10,587 nucleotides of DNA from Sandaracinaceae bacterium (GTDB lineage: Bacteria > Myxococcota_A > Polyangia > Polyangiales > JAFGIB01), in assembly GCA_017881145.1 (NCBI GenBank), contig JADGRG010000354.1:1-10587 (forward strand), in the 5' to 3' direction. Under the pieces are notes generated by a model. That model was not told where the DNA came from. It saw only the letters and a program-made list of their open reading frames with translations, and did no database searches. This document shows positions 7,646 to 10,587 of this stretch, in pieces. Position numbers and translations under genes: made by a program. How positions within the stretch are numbered: the stretch's first letter is position 1; every line of letters starts with the position of its first letter.

Positions 7646-9394
7646 TCACTTGGCGGCAAGCTCTTCGAGACGAACTGTGCTCGTGCTCACGCCGCGCTTC
7701 TTGAGGTCGCTCTTGATCACGCGATGCGTACCGGTCTTGGGCAGCTCGCTGACGATATCGAGGTAGGAAGGCTGGGCGTACTTCGGTAGGCGCTCGCGCA
7801 GGTAAGCGACGAGCTGCGCCGGCACGATGGTCTTACCTTCCACCGGAACCACGCTGATCATGATGTCCTGCTCACCCACCGGTGAAGGCACGCCGAAGGC
7901 CGCGCTCTCCAGCACGTCTGGATGGCCGTCTACGACTTTCTCCACTTCATAGGCGGAGACATTCTCACCGCGCCGGCGCATCGAGTCAGTGTTGCGACCG
8001 ACAAAGTAGAGGTAGCCCTCGGCGTCGGCTTGCATCACGTCGCCGGTGTGCAGCCAACCATCGGTGACCTTCTCGTTGCTGGCCTTTTCGTTCTTCCAAT
8101 AGGGCACGCGCGACTCGGTCTTGTTGCCGACGTGCACCCAGAGCTCACCGGGGTTGCCGGGGTCGACATCCTTGCCGGCGTCGTCGACCAAGCGCCACTT
8201 CATCGAACGCGCTGGCTTGCCGAGCGAGCCAATGGGGGCACTACCGGTGTTGATGATCATGACGCCAGCGCCATCGACAGCGCTGTAGCCTTCCCAGATC
8301 TCCACACCGAAACGCTCTTCGAAGGGACGCCAGGCATCCTTCGGGCAAGCCGCGCTGAGGACACGGCGCAGCTTGTGATTGCGATCGTAGGGAGAGGGCG
8401 GCGTCTTGAGCAAGATCGGGATCATGCCACCGATGGAATTGAAACAGGTCGCACCTGACTCGGAGATCTCGCGCCAGAAGCGCGAGGCGCTGAAGCGCTT
8501 GCTGAGGTGGACCGGAATGCCGACCCAGAGCGCCGACATGACAGTCAGAAGCAAGGCGTTGGCGTGGAAGAGCGGCAAACAGGTGTAGAGCTTGTCCTGC
8601 GGGTTGTAGAAGAAATTCGCGCCAAGCCCGAGGGCCTTTACGCGCTGCTGGCCGAAAGGACTGACGACTGCTTTGGGTAACCCGGTGGTACCCGAGGTGT
8701 AGAGCAGGAGGCTCGGCGCTTCGGCAGGCGGGTGCACGCCGAGATTGTCGCCGTCAGCGGCATCGCCGCGCTCCAGCTCCGAAAAGGGTCGCATGCCGGA
8801 AGGCAAGAGGTAGTCCCTGTCGGCTTCGGCGGTGCTCACCCAGACGTTCGCGATACGCGGAATCTGCCCACGCACCGCAGCGATCTTGGGCGCCGTGTCT
8901 GGGTCGCAGACTACAGCGCACACCTCGGAGTGGTCGAGGATGTAGGAAAGACCGTCAGCCACCAATGCCGTATTGACTGGCACCGCGTAGGCACCGAGCT
9001 TCTGCACTGCAAAGAAGGTGTCGAGGAAATGTGGATGATTCCCGAGCATGAGTGCGACGCCCTTGCCCTGCTCCACGCCGGCGGCGCGCAGGCTGCGCGC
9101 GACCCGGTTGGCGCGGCGGTTCATCTCGTCGAAGGTGTAACGTTCGGTGCCGTATTCGAGGAAGCTCTGGCCGCGATAGCGGTCCGCTGCCCACTCGTAG
9201 AGCTCCGCAAAGGTCCAGTCGCGGGCGAACGCCAGACCCTTGCGCTTGCGCGTAAGAGCCCAGGTCCGACCGAGGGTGCCCTCAGAGTGCTCCAGACTGC
9301 CGACGGCGTAGGCCGCGCGAGCGGCTGCGACTAGCAAATCCTTGCGCGATCTGAGGCTCTTCAGGCGAGCTTGCAGCGTGCTCATCGTTTCCAT
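7646..9394 (-). CDS. AMP-forming acyl-CoA synthetase (FATP/CaiC-like, fatty acid activation)
   Basis: A 582-residue ANL-superfamily ligase that should activate a fatty or other carboxylic acid to its acyl-AMP and then acyl-CoA. Motifs in order: P-loop YTSGTTGLPKAVV (Thr233 to Lys241), PLFHANALL, EIWEGYSAVDGAG (Tyr370), GWLHTGD (Asp452), the hinge YLYFVGRNTDSMRRRGENVS, and a C-terminal lid ending PKTGTHRVIKSDLKK. In the lid the usual GK of PxxxxGK reads His557-Arg558, so the A10 catalytic lysine seems replaced by Arg; Lys561 lies three residues on. Overall shape resembles FATP or crotonobetaine/carnitine-CoA ligases more than acetyl-CoA synthetase. The basic, Ala-rich first 50 residues could touch membrane. 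The start is the ATG at 9392-9394, eight bases after a strong GGAGGAG; a second ATG three codons in is too far from it. It leads the operon with the thiolase and follows a dehydrogenase remnant, 55 bases away. The substrate cannot be named. Confidence 0.92.
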   Translation of the reverse strand: METMSTLQARLKSLRSRKDLLVAAARAAYAVGSLEHSEGTLGRTWALTRKRKGLAFARDWTFAELYEWAADRYRGQSFLEYGTERYTFDEMNRRANRVARSLRAAGVEQGKGVALMLGNHPHFLDTFFAVQKLGAYAVPVNTALVADGLSYILDHSEVCAVVCDPDTAPKIAAVRGQIPRIANVWVSTAEADRDYLLPSGMRPFSELERGDAADGDNLGVHPPAEAPSLLLYTSGTTGLPKAVVSPFGQQRVKALGLGANFFYNPQDKLYTCLPLFHANALLLTVMSALWVGIPVHLSKRFSASRFWREISESGATCFNSIGGMIPILLKTPPSPYDRNHKLRRVLSAACPKDAWRPFEERFGVEIWEGYSAVDGAGVMIINTGSAPIGSLGKPARSMKWRLVDDAGKDVDPGNPGELWVHVGNKTESRVPYWKNEKASNEKVTDGWLHTGDVMQADAEGYLYFVGRNTDSMRRRGENVSAYEVEKVVDGHPDVLESAAFGVPSPVGEQDIMISVVPVEGKTIVPAQLVAYLRERLPKYAQPSYLDIVSELPKTGTHRVIKSDLKKRGVSTSTVRLEELAAK

Positions 9395-9402
9395 GGCGAT
9401 TG

Positions 9403-9409
9403 CTCCTCC
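9403..9409 (-). promoter_or_regulatory. Strong Shine-Dalgarno GGAGGAG of the acyl-CoA synthetase gene
   Basis: GGAGGAG on the minus strand, eight bases before the ATG at 9394, near the anti-Shine-Dalgarno optimum. It is the clearest ribosome binding site in the window and fixes the first of two nearby in-frame ATG codons as the start. Confidence 0.75.
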
Positions 9410-9421
9410 GGTTCGATGTTG

Positions 9422-9436
9422 CGGTCGTTACGACCG
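9422..9436 (-). promoter_or_regulatory. 15-base palindrome in the leader of the acyl-CoA synthetase operon
   Basis: CGGTCGTAACGACCG reads as two perfect 7-base arms around one central base. It sits 27 bases before the synthetase start, just upstream of its Shine-Dalgarno sequence and downstream of the dehydrogenase remnant's stop. Its size and place suit an operator for a dimeric repressor such as a TetR-family fatty-acid regulator; in RNA the arms could form only a short 6-bp hairpin with a 3-base loop. No regulator gene is in view and I see no convincing -35/-10 pair beside it, so the role is inferred. Confidence 0.35.
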
Positions 9437-9449
9437 TATTGCGTAGTGC

Positions 9450-9764
9450 TCAGGCCCGGTCGAGGATGCCACGAGCCACGTGCAAACGGTTGTTCTGGTT
9501 GGTGCCTTCGAAGATCTGCGCGAGCTTGGCGTCACGCATGCATTTCTCGACGCCCCAGGTCGGGTCGTTGGCATCCTCGCCGAGGATTTCCGCGGAAGAG
9601 AGCCGCTGCCCCAGCTTGTGTTCGAGCCGGCCCACGGCAAATCCCCGCGCATCGTTCGGGACCAGAAATGCTCGCATCGTGGCCAGCGGTCGGGAAGGAT
9701 CGCCGTAGGCCGTGACGAGGTTGCAGCGAGCGTAGCTCTCAACCGACAGCTTATTGAAACGATT
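9450..9764 (-). pseudogene. Acyl-CoA dehydrogenase remnant (N-terminus and an internal block missing)
   Basis: This minus-strand frame is open for 104 codons from just after a TGA at 9765-9767. Its first half, ARCNLVTAYGDPSRP then MRAFLVPNDARGFAVGR and KLGQRLSSAEI, matches the middle beta-domain of acyl-CoA dehydrogenases (family pattern AFLVPxDxxGxxxGxxExKxGxRxS). Directly after SSAEI it jumps to LGEDANDPTWGVEKCMRDAK and LAQIFEGTNQNNRLHVAR, the last ~40 residues of the same family, including the FAD/substrate-side EGTN motif. In an intact ~380-residue enzyme these parts are over 100 residues apart, and about 170 residues should precede the first. The deletion is in frame. No good start is present at the remnant's head (an internal ATG lies at 9675-9677). 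Such a protein could not fold into an active dehydrogenase. Its position, 55 bases before the acyl-CoA synthetase gene and on the same strand, suggests it was once the dehydrogenase of this fatty-acid operon. A short expressed peptide is possible but unlikely to be functional. Confidence 0.75.
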
Positions 9765-9768
9765 TCAA
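9754..9768. promoter_or_regulatory. Inverted repeat TTGAAA-CGA-TTTCAA (possible operator)
   Basis: Two perfect 6-base arms around a 3-base spacer, AT-rich within GC-rich surroundings. The TGAAA-CG-TTTCA pattern resembles operators of LacI/GalR-type repressors, though the odd spacing differs from the usual even-length site. It sits at the broken head of the dehydrogenase remnant and overlaps its upstream stop. It may be a surviving operator or promoter part for the minus-strand fatty-acid operon. Function is inferred only from symmetry. Confidence 0.3.
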
Positions 9769-9803
9769 CACGGCTTCGGAAAGACCCCGCATGTGAGCGC
9801 GTA

Positions 9804-9824
9804 AACCACTGATATCAGCTGGTT
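9804..9824 (-). terminator. Bulged hairpin at the end of the right-edge gene
   Basis: AACCA (9804-9808) pairs with TGGTT (9820-9824), enclosing the perfect palindrome CTGATATCAG (9809-9818), with a single bulged base at 9819. It overlaps the first bases of the stop codon of the gene ending at 9823. There is no T-run after it on the minus strand, so it may be a weak terminator, a 3'-end stabiliser, or a palindromic protein site. Confidence 0.3.
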
Positions 9825-10587
9825 ATTTCTTTGCGGCCGAGGGCGGTTTCAGGGCCGTGGATGAGCTCTTGGAAACCGCTTCGCCACCGGCTGGCGCGAA
9901 GACCGGCGCAGGGTCCGGGACCGGGCGCTCGCGCTCGGGCAGGGGATCCGGGCATGCGGGGGGAGGACCTTCGGGAAACCTATCGGCCGAGAAGGCCAGT
10001 GCGGCGCATGGATTCAGGAAGTCACCCACCGCCAGGATGCTACACGCCGCCCCGGGCTCGGCCAGACCACCCTGCTCGCAGGCCGTGCAGCCGACGCTCG
10101 CGTTGGCGCCAAAGCGTGCCGAGCGGCTGGTCATGCAAAAGTTCGACGTCGATATCGTGCCAGACCACATCAATAGGTCAGTCGGCTGGTGCACGCCAAA
10201 CACGACACCGGTCCACTGGCTTGCATCGCTCTGAATCTCTCCGTCCACCGCCGAGTCGCGAAGGCTGCTCCCGTAGATGCGCAGCGGCGGGTCGGTGCAC
10301 GCGGATATCTGGCTCTGCGCGATCGGGCACTCGAGCAGGGTGAGCGCGCCACACTCGGAGACGCGAACCTTGGAGAGCACGCACGCCGAGAGCAGACCGC
10401 TCTGCACCTTCATCTGCACCGACGTCAGATGAGTGTCGGCCGCGTTCATCGAGACCGCGTCGATGCTCCCGGCTTCGAGGAGAGCGCTCTCCAGGGTCAG
10501 ATCGCTTGCCACCAGTTCCGCAGCCGTGAGCGAGATGCGCGTGAGTGCGAGCGTACCTTCGAAGAAGTGGTCGGCGCCGCGGACCAC
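9823..10587 (-). CDS. Hypothetical protein, beta-helix-like with Cys-rich part and Pro-rich tail (N-terminus outside window)
   Basis: The frame runs off the right edge; the 254 visible codons are a C-terminal part, and the codon at the edge should not be taken as a start. I do not recognise the family. Visible residues about 10-100 alternate small polar and hydrophobic residues at short regular spacing (for example LTAAELVASDLTLESALLEA and VQSGLLSACVLSKVRVSECG), as in right-handed beta-helix or pentapeptide-like stacks. A Cys-richer stretch follows (about 85-205, including FCMTS, VGCTACEQGG, AACS and NPCAALAFS). The last ~50 residues are a disordered Pro/Ala/Ser/Lys tail ending PPSAAKK. Paired cysteines and the mosaic make-up suggest an exported or surface protein of the kind common in Myxococcota. 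The TAA stop overlaps a hairpin, and the dehydrogenase remnant begins about 60 bases downstream, so a shared transcript with the fatty-acid genes is possible but not functionally implied. Confidence 0.65.
   Translation of the reverse strand: MVRGADHFFEGTLALTRISLTAAELVASDLTLESALLEAGSIDAVSMNAADTHLTSVQMKVQSGLLSACVLSKVRVSECGALTLLECPIAQSQISACTDPPLRIYGSSLRDSAVDGEIQSDASQWTGVVFGVHQPTDLLMWSGTISTSNFCMTSRSARFGANASVGCTACEQGGLAEPGAACSILAVGDFLNPCAALAFSADRFPEGPPPACPDPLPERERPVPDPAPVFAPAGGEAVSKSSSTALKPPSAAKK

Noticed and set aside
9428..9742. 104-codon minus-strand frame overlapping the dehydrogenase remnant
   Set aside because: It is in a different frame from the acyl-CoA dehydrogenase similarity and shows no recognisable pattern of its own.

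Overview
The window looks like chromosomal DNA of a high-GC, Myxococcota-like bacterium. That assignment is an inference. It rests on the G/C-rich third codon positions, a Cys-rich secreted metalloprotease with a MopE-like CDG-x-DND-x-DG motif (a hallmark of myxobacterial secretomes), and a large set of acyl-CoA genes. I see no tRNA, rRNA, CRISPR array, insertion sequence or phage gene.

Left half, plus strand. At 1-494 lies the 3' end of a methyl-accepting chemotaxis protein gene, closed by a strong GC hairpin at 497-519. At 727-3408 is an 893-residue fusion of an ADP-forming acyl-CoA synthetase-like module with a C-terminal GNAT acetyltransferase, the architecture of the protein lysine acetyltransferase Pat/PatZ. 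At 3476-5299 is an exported, Cys-rich M43 (pappalysin-like) zinc metalloprotease. At 5450-6172 is a left-handed beta-helix (hexapeptide) O-acyltransferase.

Right half, minus strand, read right to left. A gene of unknown function (beta-helix-like, Cys-rich, Pro-rich tail) enters from the right edge and stops at 9823. Next is an internally deleted remnant of an acyl-CoA dehydrogenase (about 9450-9764). It is followed by an intact AMP-forming acyl-CoA synthetase (7646-9394) and a thiolase (6189-7607), 38 bases apart and almost certainly one operon. The thiolase converges on the acyltransferase gene with only 16 bases between their stop codons.

How the genes fit together. The minus-strand cluster reads as a fatty-acid or other acyl-chain degradation operon (activation, dehydrogenation, thiolysis) whose dehydrogenase step has decayed. 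The Pat-like enzyme across the window also works on acyl-CoA chemistry; in enteric bacteria Pat acetylates the A10 lysine of AMP-forming acyl-CoA synthetases. The synthetase here has Arg where that lysine normally sits, so it would escape that control. The Pat-like protein keeps the phospho-histidine that enterobacterial Pat has lost, so it may be a working acyl-CoA synthetase and acetyltransferase in one chain. These points, the dehydrogenase remnant and two palindromes near the fatty-acid operon are the items most worth checking. I do not see a clearly novel multi-gene system.
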